The notes under the pieces are model-generated. The model made no database searches. It saw only the letters and a program-made list of their open reading frames with translations, and had not been told where the DNA came from. A program made the translations under genes and the position numbers. Below, piece by piece: positions 12,253-22,113 of a stretch of DNA of 64,000 bases (the first letter of the stretch is position 1; every line of letters begins with the position of its first letter). Source of the stretch: Allacma fusca (lineage: Eukaryota; Arthropoda; Collembola; Symphypleona; Sminthuridae); contig OX359250.1 in the NCBI GenBank assembly GCA_947179485.1, forward strand, positions 39,834,783-39,898,782, given 5' to 3'.

Positions 12253-12925
12253 CTGACCGCGGCACCGTCCTTTGAGGATTACTGCTTGAATAGACGCACC
12301 TTCACTGCAGGGTTTAATCCAATATTGGCTTTACTCTTATGGAAATATAATTTATTGTGGTATTTTCCCCATAATTCATGACCCGGGACGAATTTCGTAA
12401 TTCTGTTTGCAGATTCGGAATCCCCGGGTTTGAATTATTCAGAAAACATTATAAAATTTAGTCGGAGCGAACACACCCGCGGAGTGTGTGTGGTTTAAAA
12501 CAACCACCATCCACTACCCACCACACTATGAAATGCATTAAGCATATAACATACAGGTATATATACATACACATATACAAATATTTACGTGAATAAATAT
12601 TCTGTCTTAAATTTACTCAATTCCAAGTAATGCCTACAACATATTTAAGTACTCCTAAGTCCTCGGTGGAAATAAACAAGCGCACCAACAAATCGTACCT
12701 ACAAATACAATTCCGGGAAAAAGAGAAAGGTCTGTACACTTATCAAGCGCTATTGTTACTCTCTGACTGAGTACTTAAAGGCCTATTCTCTTACAACTTT
12801 TTTTCATTTGGTGTTTGCTCTGCTCTGGTTAAACTCTGCTCATTTTACTCATTTTACCCATTTTTCAAGTTCCATTGTATTGTTTACATTGTTTCTCTCC
12901 GAAAAATTCAACATTTCTATTTAAA
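12253..12925. other. Polinton left leader, upstream of PolB
   Basis: About 670 bp between the left repeat and the polymerase start, without a convincing gene. Likely contains the PolB promoter and 5' UTR, but no clear TATA box could be fixed. Confidence 0.5.
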
Positions 12926-15900
12926 ATGGCCCCCTTGAAATTTTGTTGTGCTTGTGACGCTCCATTTCCATCTCCAACATTGCTTAAAAATCATTTCGAA
13001 ACTCAGTGCCATCTGAATCCTGACCTACCCATCGTATCATCCCGAAGTAAGCGTTCTAGCACGTCACGTTTAGGACATGTGGTCAAAAAACATAAAGGTA
13101 AATTTTTTAGAATGGTTACTGATGCTCAAATCAGTGATAATAAATAATAAAACAATATTAATGTGTGGACTCTCTCGGTTTTCAGCTTCTCACAATCAAT
13201 CTAAGGCTGTGCCAGCAGCTCCAATTCCCCTGGTGGACCTCGCCGACGACACGGATGATGAAATATTTGCTCGTGTGCCTCTGGATGATTATGCAATTGC
13301 TGCAATTCCCGTTTCAGCTACCCAGGATTTCCAAGATAGTGATGACGAAATTTTTGCATGCGTGGATTTGGAGAACTTGGAACCTACCCATGCTACTAGT
13401 GAAGACATCAACCATGACTCTGCTGGTAATGCTGCTATGGATCCTGCTATGGAAGCTGCTGATGTTCACGTCGTGAATCTCGTGGAAGAAACTTGCAACA
13501 ATCAAGACTGTGGATTTCATTCCAACGGCCGCATGCAAAATCAGGACAGCATTAGTGACGAAGATGTGACCTCAAACGATAATAGTGCTGAACTGCATGT
13601 AGTTGCACGTTTTCGTGAAGACTGTGACAGTGTTTACCCATGTACATGGTATGACCCCTGTGATGCGTGCTTGTCGCAAGATCTAGCTGAGCGATTGAGA
13701 GACCAACCCTGGACGGATGCTCAACGCTGGGTACACAACGAACAACCTGAGGATTTAATGCCTGCTGCTGCTGCTTTGGATGTAGATGCATTGGTTCAAG
13801 ACATGGACACTCAGGACGTCGTACCTCTGGAAGAACAAGCTCAAGTGCAAGAAAACGCTAATTTAGTTCAAGTGAATAGTGTAAATGTTAGTGATAATGA
13901 AAATCCTGGTCCCAGTAGGTTAATGGATCTTAATAGAGGTATGTATGAATTTCTTAATGAATGTTATCGTAATTGTAGGTGCAATACATGTATGATAGAA
14001 TTTAGAAATAGGGAAGAAATTGATGAGCACATGGCTCAATGTCATAGAGAATTTATAGATAGAGATAGTTTGTTATGCACTTTATGTAGTATAAGATTCA
14101 GGAAAAAGGATGATTTCGTCAAGCATAATTTCATTGTACATAATGTTCAACATGGAAATGGTGAAGAAGCACCAATAAATGATACATTCACACTCTATCC
14201 ATCTCATGCAAAGTTTAGTGATAATTTACGTTCATATAGAATTGATATAGATGATACTGCACAAGCTGGTGACTTACGAGGTTTTTTTGCATGCATAAAA
14301 TCACAATTGGTTCATCAAATTCAGCTGGACTTGTTACATTTCACAAGCATAAAAATAATTATTCATTTGCAGTGCATATTCGAAAAGTTAGATTCCGACT
14401 GCGTGCAACGAGTAAATAAATGGATGTCATCTTTTGCACATACGATATTACACAGAGATATGATAGAATTTACCCTTAGCATGATAACAGAAAAACTAGT
14501 AAATATGATTGAAGAGTACTGTCAGAATGGGTCAGGTCTTATTTTGAGCGACATCCCAATTTTAGATATGCTTATAATGAAATATAAGCCGCTTCGGGGT
14601 GGTTCGTATTTACCATTACCATACTTACTTGCCTGTCGAGAAAAAAATCTTTTTGTTAATGTTAATAATAGTTTAGAGGCATACAACAGTGAGGAGCTAA
14701 CTTCAAAACAGGCCTCATATAAAAATGAAAGGGACCTGAATGCATGCTTTCTGTTTGCTATAGCTGCAGCATTAAAGCCTTCAAGTTATAAGTTAGAGGA
14801 TATGAAAACTTACAGGGAATTTATTCAAACGCTCAATTTAAGAGGAATAGAAATGCCTATGACTATCGAGCAACTTCCTTTGTTTGAAAAGCTTAATCCT
14901 AACATTTCTATAAATGTATTTGGGTTCAATGATACAGGGATTACTAGTACAGACCCTTCCCTAGTTAAACTTAAAGGGAAAGCATTAGCCCAAAAGAGAA
15001 GACGGTTATTTCAGGAAAATAGTTTTCCATTATATGTTAGCAAAGGCAAGCCTACGCCTAACCAAACCGCGTCAGCTAATGATAAGAAAAAGAGAAATAG
15101 ACCTAAAATTAACAAATCTCAATTCTACAGTGTTGATTTAATCCTCATTATCAAACAGGAAAAGGTAGAAAATATTGTTGATCCAAACGAGCCTGTTTTA
15201 CCCAGAGTAGATGACCCGTGTATAGAGCATTATGTCCTTTGTACAGATATTCAACAATTATTTAATAATCCAACTAGTCAACATAGACAGTACTTATGTA
15301 GGCATTGTTTGTCCATGTTTTCATCAGAAGAAATATTGCAGAGACATTTAGAAAGATGTGCTGACATAGGTGCACAGAAGGCAAAATTTGTGGATGATCC
15401 AACTGCTTCTATTTTTTTCAACTCATACAAGTATATGGTTCCAGCACCTTTTGTTATCTATTTAGATTTTGAGTCCAAATTAGTACCAAAAACTCCGATT
15501 GATGGCGAGCTCCCAATTGACAGGTTCTCGAAAGTGCATGACCTACATGAGTTCCAATTTCGGCTTTCAAAGTCTGGTGGGGTTCGGAAATACACACATG
15601 AGCACCTACCATGTAGTTATTCATATATTTGTGTAGGTCCAGATGGGAAAGTGGAACATAAAAGTACGTATCACATTCAGAATGATAGTGAAAATCTAAT
15701 GGATACTTTCTTCCGTGATTTAATTCCCTTTTCTCATGAGCTTAGTACAAAGATAAAGGATAGACAGAAGGAAGCCTCACATAAGCGCATATATCCATCT
15801 GCTGATAGAATGGCGGAAATAGATCAGACGAAATGTTTTTTCTGTGATCAAGATATTGATCCAACAGGGACAGGTGGTTACGCACCTGTGGAGCATCATG

Positions 15901-18167
15901 ATCACTACACTCATATGTATATAGGTCATGCTCATAATTCTTGTAACATTCGTGCTGAGTGGTGTTCGACAATACCTGTTGTTGTGCATAACTTTAGTGG
16001 ATATGACAGCCACCCCATTGTTTATAATTTAAATCATGAAATGATTGAGGATGTTAGTGTAGTACCCCTTAGTACGGAAAAGTTTATGTCCATTGAAATT
16101 AATAAGAATCTGACATTCATTGATAGTTTAAGATTTTTGAATTCCCCATTAGACAAGCTAGCGGAAATGTTAGGAGACGAGGGTGTCGACAAATTTAAGG
16201 TTACTACTGAGGTATTTACAAAGGATTTTCCAACAGCAGTAGCTCATCAGGGGCTTTTGCTCAGGAAAGGGGTTTACCCTTATGAAGCTATCAAATCATA
16301 TAGTGATTTAGAAAAACAGGAGCTTCCACCCATTGATGCATTTTATTCTAAACTCAAGGATGAACATATTAAGCAGGTAGATTATGAACATGCTCAGAAT
16401 GTTTGGAGTAAATTTGGAATTAAGACCATGGGTGAATATTGTAACTTTTACTGTCAGTTGGATGTTGCATTACTTGCTGACGTCTTTCAAAATTTTCGTA
16501 GCATTTTTTTGGAAAAATTTCAATTAGATCCTGCACGTTTTTTAAGTTTACCTATGATTACTTGGCAGGCTGCGTTAAAGTATAGCAAGGTAAACCTTGA
16601 TTACATAAGGGATAGTGATACACATGAGTTTTTAGAAGCAGGTGTTAGAGGAGGCTATGCAGGTACGGGGTCATTGCGCAGTGCTGATGCTAATAATAAA
16701 TATATGAAAGATAGTTATGACCCATCCAAAAAATGCTCATACATCATGTATTGGGATGCCAATGCGTTATATGCAAAGGCTATGGACTCACACCTCCCTA
16801 CAGGTGGGTTTAAATGGTTGAGCGATGGGGAAATTATATTTCTTTCTCATAAAAATAATATTATGGATTTACCCGACGATGGGGAGGAAGGTTACTTTTT
16901 TGAGGTAGATCTTTCTGTAGATGAGAACTTGCATGAATATTTCAATGATTATCCGTTAGCCCCTGAGAAACGCTCTGTTATCAATAATGAAATGTCATCT
17001 TTTCAATGGGAGATGAAAGATAAATTAAATATTACTGAGGGGGCTATGAAGAATAGTAAGTTAGTAACGGATCTCAATTCGAAAGTAAAATATGTAGTGC
17101 ACTATACAACGCTTAAGAAATATTTGAGCTTAGGTATGAAATTAGACAAAGTACATAGAATATTAAAATTCAAACAATCTCCATGGCTTAAGGGGTATAT
17201 AGACTTGTGTACAGATCAGAGAAGATTAGCTACAACAGAATTTGAGAAGGATTTCTGGAAGCTATTAATAAATGCCGTTTTCGGGAAGAGCCTGGAACAG
17301 GTTAGAGATAGAACAGTTATTCATTTGTTAACACAAAAATTAAATAGCAATTCCCGCTTTTCTGATCGTGCAATTAATTTTGCCAAAAAGGCAACATTGA
17401 AGGATGTTGTGATGGTCAACCCTGATATAGCCTTATTTATTATGAGACAAACCAGTGCTTTTCTTAACAAACCAATCTACACAGGAATATCATGTCTAGA
17501 TATTAGTAAAAATGTAATGTATGACTTTTACTATGGCTATCTTAAAACGTTGTACAATGCAGGGACTGGATGTGAGCTCAAACTAATAGGGACAGACACT
17601 GATAGTCTAATGGTACATATTGAGAGTTCCAATCACAATTTAGATGTATATAAAGATATGCTTCAAAATCATGAACTATTTGACCTGTCTAATTTTAAAC
17701 CTTCCAATGTGGCACCAGTAGTAGACCCCGAGTGGGCGCCATATTTTAAAGACGAAAATAAAAAGGTTCGAGGGGTTATGAAAGACGTTTCTGCAGGGCA
17801 TCCAATAAAAGCAATGAGATTTTTAAAGGCAAAAATGTATACATATATAACTCAGGATGGCATGGTTGATAAAAAAGCTAAGGGTATCCCAAAGTCATAT
17901 GTTAAAAGGTATCAAAAATTTGAAGATTATGATAAAGTTCTTAAAACAATGGGTGTCGCAACAACCGTTAAATTTAGGAAAATAGCGGCTGTAGGGCATA
18001 AGATTTATAATACAGATGAAACAAAGAGAGGTTTGACAGCATTCGATAACAAAAGGTTTCATGTAGACTTTAATAATAGTTTAGCCTATGGACATAAGGA
18101 TATACCAAATATTAAATTAGATGAGTTATTAAATGTTATTGACAATGATATGAATGAACAACTGTGA
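12926..18167 (+). CDS. PolB: Protein-primed family B DNA polymerase (Polinton PolB)
   Basis: Two exons, 12926-13097 and 13186-18167. The 88-nt intron has a GTAAAT donor, a TTTTCAG acceptor and matching phase, giving about 1717 residues. A start at 12926 (MAPLKFCC) is preferred over an in-frame ATG at 12875. The catalytic core is complete: ExoI DFES (D818, E820), ExoII HNFSGYDSH (about 993-998), ExoIII YCQLDVALLADVF (D1150), Pol A YWDANALYAKAM (D1248), Pol B KLLINAVFGK (from K1416) and Pol C TDTDS (D1528). A Cys/His block at about nt 15830-15955 (CFFCDQD ... HNSCNIR) sits between ExoI and ExoII. The long N-terminal extension has several C2H2 fingers (nt about 12947-13015, 13975-14045 and 14072-14140, plus one at about 15296-15360) and the CFLFAIAAAL...NVFGF segment usual in Polinton PolB. 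The protein would replicate the linear element from a terminal protein primer. Confidence 0.95.
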
Positions 18168-18373
18168 TATGTTTATATATGTCAATATTTGTTGATGATG
18201 TATGTATGTATGTAAACAAACAAAAATGTATTTGATTTATGTGTATATTCATGTATAACTTTGTTGATTTGTTTTTTTTTTAAATAATAATTTCTAGAAA
18301 AAATTCAAAAATATTTCCAACAAATAGCTAGCATTACTTTAACTTACATGTTATTCTTAAATCATACTTCATC
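18168..18373. other. Spacer between PolB and ATPase
   Basis: AT-rich 206 bp with TGTATGTATG runs. Probably PolB 3' UTR plus ATPase promoter/leader; too short and simple to say more. Confidence 0.4.
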
Positions 18374-19027
18374 ATGGATGCACCTGACTTTGACTACTCT
18401 CTCCATGCACCATTTAATTTTATTATTTCGGGACCCACAATGAGTGGAAAATCAGTCCTTACAAAAAGTATCATAGCCCGGAGAAATGAAATCATATTTC
18501 CCAATGTTAAATACGTGGTGTACTGTTATGGCATAAATCAACCTCATGTATTTGCATCCATGAAAAAAGAATTCCCTGAAATACAATTCCATGAAGGACT
18601 CCCCAATGAGTATGGAGACGATCTGCTTAATCCATACTTGTACATTTTAGACGATTTGATGGAGGAGGCTTCAAAGTCTAAAGAAGTTCTGCAGGCATTT
18701 GTTAGAGGGAGTCACCATAGAAATTGCTCCATCATATTCATAACTCAAAACTTTTTCCATGATGGGCTGCGTCCACTAACTACTAATGCCAAGTACATAT
18801 GTCTGTTTAAAAACCCGAGGGAGACCCAAGTAGTTAACCGGATTGGATGCCAGATGAACTGTGGTAAGAAGTACCCACTCATAGAGGAGGCATATAAACA
18901 GTGTATATCCATACCCCATGGATACCTTATGATTGATTGTAGCCAGACCCAGGATGACAAATATAGGCTTAGAAACAATGTATTCCCAGATAATGATTGT
19001 GTTATTTTTATTAATCCAAATAAATAA
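18374..19027 (+). CDS. Virion genome-packaging ATPase (FtsK/HerA type)
   Basis: 217 residues, the usual size of the Polinton packaging ATPase. Walker A is GPTMSGKS (residues 20-27), Walker B is LYILDDLM (89-96) with paired Asp, and IFITQN further on fits the sensor/motif III position. The family drives linear DNA into preformed capsids, in line with the capsid genes downstream. It is the second + gene after PolB; its stop is only two bases from the stop of the - strand gene at 19030, so the two transcripts converge. Confidence 0.92.
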   Translation: MDAPDFDYSLHAPFNFIISGPTMSGKSVLTKSIIARRNEIIFPNVKYVVYCYGINQPHVFASMKKEFPEIQFHEGLPNEYGDDLLNPYLYILDDLMEEASKSKEVLQAFVRGSHHRNCSIIFITQNFFHDGLRPLTTNAKYICLFKNPRETQVVNRIGCQMNCGKKYPLIEEAYKQCISIPHGYLMIDCSQTQDDKYRLRNNVFPDNDCVIFINPNK

Positions 19028-19029
19028 AA

Positions 19030-19791
19030 TTAAATATTCATATTAAAATAATTCTTGTAATATCGACTGATAAATTCAAAGTCAATAAATCGCATACAAA
19101 TCTTATTCCCATCCTGAATGAGTGTGAACTGTCGTTCATCGCATTCACCGCATACACGATCAATGGAGACAAATACAGTCCTATTCCGCTCCATCTGTTC
19201 TGCATCCAAAGTGTCTTTGCACAATGTACAATAAGAGTCAACAGGGTCGATAAAGACTGGGTACAGTCTTTTAATCACACCACCACCATGTTGATCCTTC
19301 TTCTTCTTTTTGGCAGCAAGTTTGTCCAACTTTACACGGCTCTTTGCTGATTTTAGCATACCAGCATCTTTGAGAGGTGTAGTCGCCTTTCTTTTATTCA
19401 CTCTTGGATCAATCATTGGCTTGGTGGAATCATCAGTGGATATTTCAGTTGTTGATCCTGTAGACGAAGATGATGGGGAATATGATGGCTTAATGTTCAT
19501 TGGTGTTACTTTAAGCCAATCCCAAGTACCACACACATCAATGCCAGTTTCCTCATGAATCACATTAGCTACAACTGCTGTTAAAAAAAAAGTAGATAAT
19601 GTCTTCTCAATCATATTATGTTTGTACGCAGGGGCGAAGGAAGGGGCAGATATGGGGTAAGGTTTGGGACTTCCTGCGTCCCCTCCCTTTTTGCGGCCAA
19701 ACCGTTACAGCTACGTGCGCGCGCGCCGCGGTAATCGCCTGCGGGGAAGCAATAACTTAGTCTTACCACTAATAGTTGAATCCATTTCCAT
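19030..19791 (-). CDS. Polinton protein of unknown function (two exons)
   Basis: Coding parts are 19791-19767 and 19577-19030 on -, 190 residues. The intron choice rests on a GTAAGA donor after a short ATG exon (ATG at 19791-19789), a long T-tract plus AACAG acceptor at 19578, and matching phase. An intron-less reading from 19614 is possible but would start inside the T-tract region. The protein has a short N-terminal part, a Ser/Thr-rich disordered middle, a strongly basic Lys run (AAKKKKKDQ), then a C-terminal domain with CTLC and CGEC pairs that may bind zinc. Its end (VFVSIDRVC ... GNKICMRF) resembles the end of the protein at 20072-20551. Function unknown. Confidence 0.65.
19578..19766 (-). 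other. GC-rich intron inside the Polinton
   Basis: A 189-nt intron of the preceding gene. It contains a CpG-rich patch (CGTGCGCGCGCGCCGCGG, about 19718-19735) that stands out in an otherwise AT-rich element. Confidence 0.5.
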
Positions 19792-19798
19792 AGACTGT

Positions 19799-19990
19799 TT
19801 ATCCAGCGAAGCCTGAGCCATTTGTTCCAACGTCTTGGGTTATGAATGCACAGTGTTTATGAAGGAATAAAGATAGCAGTGTATTAATTGAAATAGTCAG
19901 AAAGAAGAGGAAAATTGGGAGTACAATTCGAATGTCCATAAATGTATTTATGAAAACAAGTTGATGAGAGAATATCGAAGAATGGTTCAT
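19799..19990 (-). CDS. Possible small single-pass membrane protein
   Basis: A 63-codon open frame whose centre (IVLPIFLFFLTISINTLLSLFL) is a clear transmembrane helix flanked by polar residues. An internal ATG before DIRIVL would give a shorter form. It ends 7 bases upstream of the ATG of the gene at 19791, on the same strand, so it could be a small upstream cistron or just leader sequence. No homolog is recognised; small hydrophobic proteins are common in large DNA viruses, which is only a weak argument. Confidence 0.3.
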   Translation of the reverse strand: MNHSSIFSHQLVFINTFMDIRIVLPIFLFFLTISINTLLSLFLHKHCAFITQDVGTNGSGFAG

Positions 19991-20071
19991 GATTAATAGA
20001 GAAAAGCAGCATTTATACTTGTAAAAGTGAATGTAAGATTTATTTATAATTTTTACACAAACGTTTTAAAT

Positions 20072-20551
20072 CTATTTACACACACCATCGTCATCCCTTT
20101 CTAAAATTTTACCGTCTCTTTTAGCAATACGTTCTTCAGTCTGTGCCATACAGCTGGATAACGTTTCATAAAGTTCATCAACATCGGCATGTACGACATT
20201 GTAGTAATATACAAGGTTACTAATAACTTCAGCGGTTTGGTTTACTTTGAAGTTCATCCGCATCTTGTTTCCATTCAGGCAGAGTCTTGAAATATTCATG
20301 AATACACGCTTTGTTCCTTCTCCAGCCTTTGAGAACCAAACCTTTGGGCGGTGCGGGTCCATTGGATTTCCATGAATGCGAAATGTTGGTTTTTTGGGTC
20401 CTTTAAGCTTAACGACGCCACCAGAGACATCTCCGGAATCGATATCCATGTTATCCAAGGGTATCCCACACTCAGATCCTCCGATGGATGTAGTTTCAGC
20501 AGTGGAGTTACCTTCCACAGCGGTTATACAATGTTTGATTTCAGTGTCCAT
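20072..20551 (-). CDS. Polinton protein of unknown function
   Basis: 159 residues from an ATG in a strong context (ACCATGG) at 20551. The frame is open upstream to 20656, but a likely acceptor (AATTTTTCAG) lies just before this ATG, suggesting a spliced 5' leader. The middle has VKLKGPKKPTFRIHGNP, and the C-terminal half (RVFMNISRLC, then GNKMRMNFKV) matches the pattern in the protein at 19030-19791, so the two may be diverged duplicates. An acidic/charged tail (KILERDDDGVCK) ends it. I do not recognise a family. Confidence 0.65.
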   Translation of the reverse strand: MDTEIKHCITAVEGNSTAETTSIGGSECGIPLDNMDIDSGDVSGGVVKLKGPKKPTFRIHGNPMDPHRPKVWFSKAGEGTKRVFMNISRLCLNGNKMRMNFKVNQTAEVISNLVYYYNVVHADVDELYETLSSCMAQTEERIAKRDGKILERDDDGVCK

Positions 20552-20760
20552 GGTCTTGTTGAATTTTCTGAAAAATTTTAACATAGAAAATAAAAATTGG
20601 AAAGTTTTCAAAACACAAGCGGGACCAGCCATGATAATCAAAACAAAACTTACCAAAATTTATCCAAGAGTTTGGAAAGTCTAGGACAAGCTGTTGAGGA
20701 TGAATGTAATTTTTTTAGAAATGTTCTCACCTTATATAGTAGACCGGCGATGATGTGCTG

Positions 20761-21705
20761 TCAATAGTTCACTTTAGAAAGTTCCTGTGCATAAAACCCA
20801 CCATCCATGGGTTCATTATCCTCTGGGTCAGTTAAATAAAACATTCTCGGATTAGAATTACCGATTCTATTGATAGTATATACTTCAGGGTGATAACGTT
20901 TGGCATAGCCTTTCTCAAAAGTATTTTTATCAATAGAAATTAATACTCGGTCTCCAATGTTAAATTTGGGATTATTATACACGTGAAGTTTCCTTTCTCC
21001 ATATAAATTATACCATACTTCCATCTCATTCTTGGAATTTACCGAGCTCGGGGCAAACTTAGTACTTGAATGTATTGTATTATTGTAATTTTGAACCAAC
21101 TTAGGTAAAACATGTATAAACTTGTAACTACCCTTATGTTGGACATATCTACTTATTTTTTCCATAATAGTTCTATTAAATCGTTCGACGATACATGCCT
21201 TAAGCTCTGATTGCACATGAAAAATTCCAATTCCTTTTACCACACAAAACTCTTTGAATTCCTTTTTAAATTCAGTTCCTTTATCGCATTGAATTCGTTG
21301 AGGAATTCTACCAGAGGTCTTTAAAATATTTTGAAACACTTTCAGTACATCTGCACTTTTTTTTGACTTTAAAGGCTTTACAAATGCATATTTACTCAGG
21401 ACATCAATAATACTAAGCATATATCTATAGTTATTATTGTGTTTTGCATATCGGGAGATTTCAATCAAGTCTATTACCCACTGCTCATCCATCCCATGTA
21501 CATACACACTCCGTCTCTTAAACCTCTGTAACGCTGGTTTATTTTCAGCATATATAGGAATAGACTGAAGAACTTTTTCAATTGTGGATCTACATTCTCC
21601 ACCCTTATAGTGTTTCATAAAAGTATTAAGTCCTGAAAAACTCCCTCTAAATTTGGGATTCAAATACAGACGTTTAATTTTAGCCTCAGCCATGACAGTG
21701 AGCAA
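20761..21705 (-). CDS. INT: Retroviral-type DDE integrase (Polinton INT)
   Basis: 314 residues from the first ATG; a second ATG four codons later is equally possible. The rve catalytic core has D79 (QWVIDLIEIS), D141 (QCDKGTEF) and E174 (CIVERFNRT), followed by the helix/loop KISRYVQHKG and LVQNYNNTIHSST. The C-terminal part (FNIGDRVLIS ... GYAKRYHPEVYTINRI) is the SH3/chromo-like DNA-binding domain seen in Polinton integrases. The enzyme would insert the linear element and make the 6-bp duplications seen at its ends. Its start and the start of the + gene at 21795 lie about 90 bp apart, so they share a short divergent promoter region. Confidence 0.93.
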   Translation of the reverse strand: MLTVMAEAKIKRLYLNPKFRGSFSGLNTFMKHYKGGECRSTIEKVLQSIPIYAENKPALQRFKRRSVYVHGMDEQWVIDLIEISRYAKHNNNYRYMLSIIDVLSKYAFVKPLKSKKSADVLKVFQNILKTSGRIPQRIQCDKGTEFKKEFKEFCVVKGIGIFHVQSELKACIVERFNRTIMEKISRYVQHKGSYKFIHVLPKLVQNYNNTIHSSTKFAPSSVNSKNEMEVWYNLYGERKLHVYNNPKFNIGDRVLISIDKNTFEKGYAKRYHPEVYTINRIGNSNPRMFYLTDPEDNEPMDGGFYAQELSKVNY

Positions 21706-21794
21706 GAAAGCAAATAAATAATAAATGCGAATGCACTAACTTATATTCATCATTGACAAAGTTGCATTCATGTGTCCAACATCTACTTTTCAAA
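21706..21794. promoter_or_regulatory. Short divergent intergenic region (integrase / virion-like genes)
   Basis: 89 bp between the integrase ATG (-) and the ATG at 21795 (+). Both promoters, or the essential upstream parts of both, must lie here or inside neighbouring coding sequence. No clear TATA box is visible. Confidence 0.4.
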
Positions 21795-22112
21795 ATGAAG
21801 AGATTAATTGATAATAAAGTCTTTTTTCATAAATGCAAATCCAGGAAATGTGTAAAACGTGTCCTCAATAAGGCCACCAACGAAGAACTAAAAGCTTTGT
21901 CAGAATGCACCAAGAATTTCCTTTTAGGTAATGTTCCAGTCTCACGTGGCACAGTTGAAAAGCTGCGTCCCTACAAAAAGCATCTTCACACGCTCTCATT
22001 AAAATCATCTTCCTTCAAAAATAAACGTAAAGTTTTACAAAAAGGCGGTGGTTTCTTTATCCCGATCCTTGCAACATTGGCATCATCCCTAATCTCGCAG
22101 TTCCTTCCGTAA
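21795..22112 (+). CDS. Small basic Polinton virion-like protein
   Basis: 105 residues. The ATG at 21795 (AAAATGAAG) is the only plausible start in this frame. The arrangement KRLIDNKVFFHKCKSRKC, then EELKALSECTKNFLLGNVPVS, then KLRPYKKHL and a C-terminal KGGGFFIPILATLASSLI is a recurrent small protein of Polintons and adintoviruses, usually found near the integrase. The hydrophobic C-terminus after a Gly run and the basic body suggest a minor virion or core protein (pX/pVI-like), which is inference. Its stop TAA is one base from the next ATG. Confidence 0.7.
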   Translation: MKRLIDNKVFFHKCKSRKCVKRVLNKATNEELKALSECTKNFLLGNVPVSRGTVEKLRPYKKHLHTLSLKSSSFKNKRKVLQKGGGFFIPILATLASSLISQFLP

Positions 22113-22113
22113 G

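Noticed and set aside
13552..13791. Open frames on - inside the PolB gene
   Set aside because: They overlap the polymerase exon fully and have no domain signal; antisense shadows.
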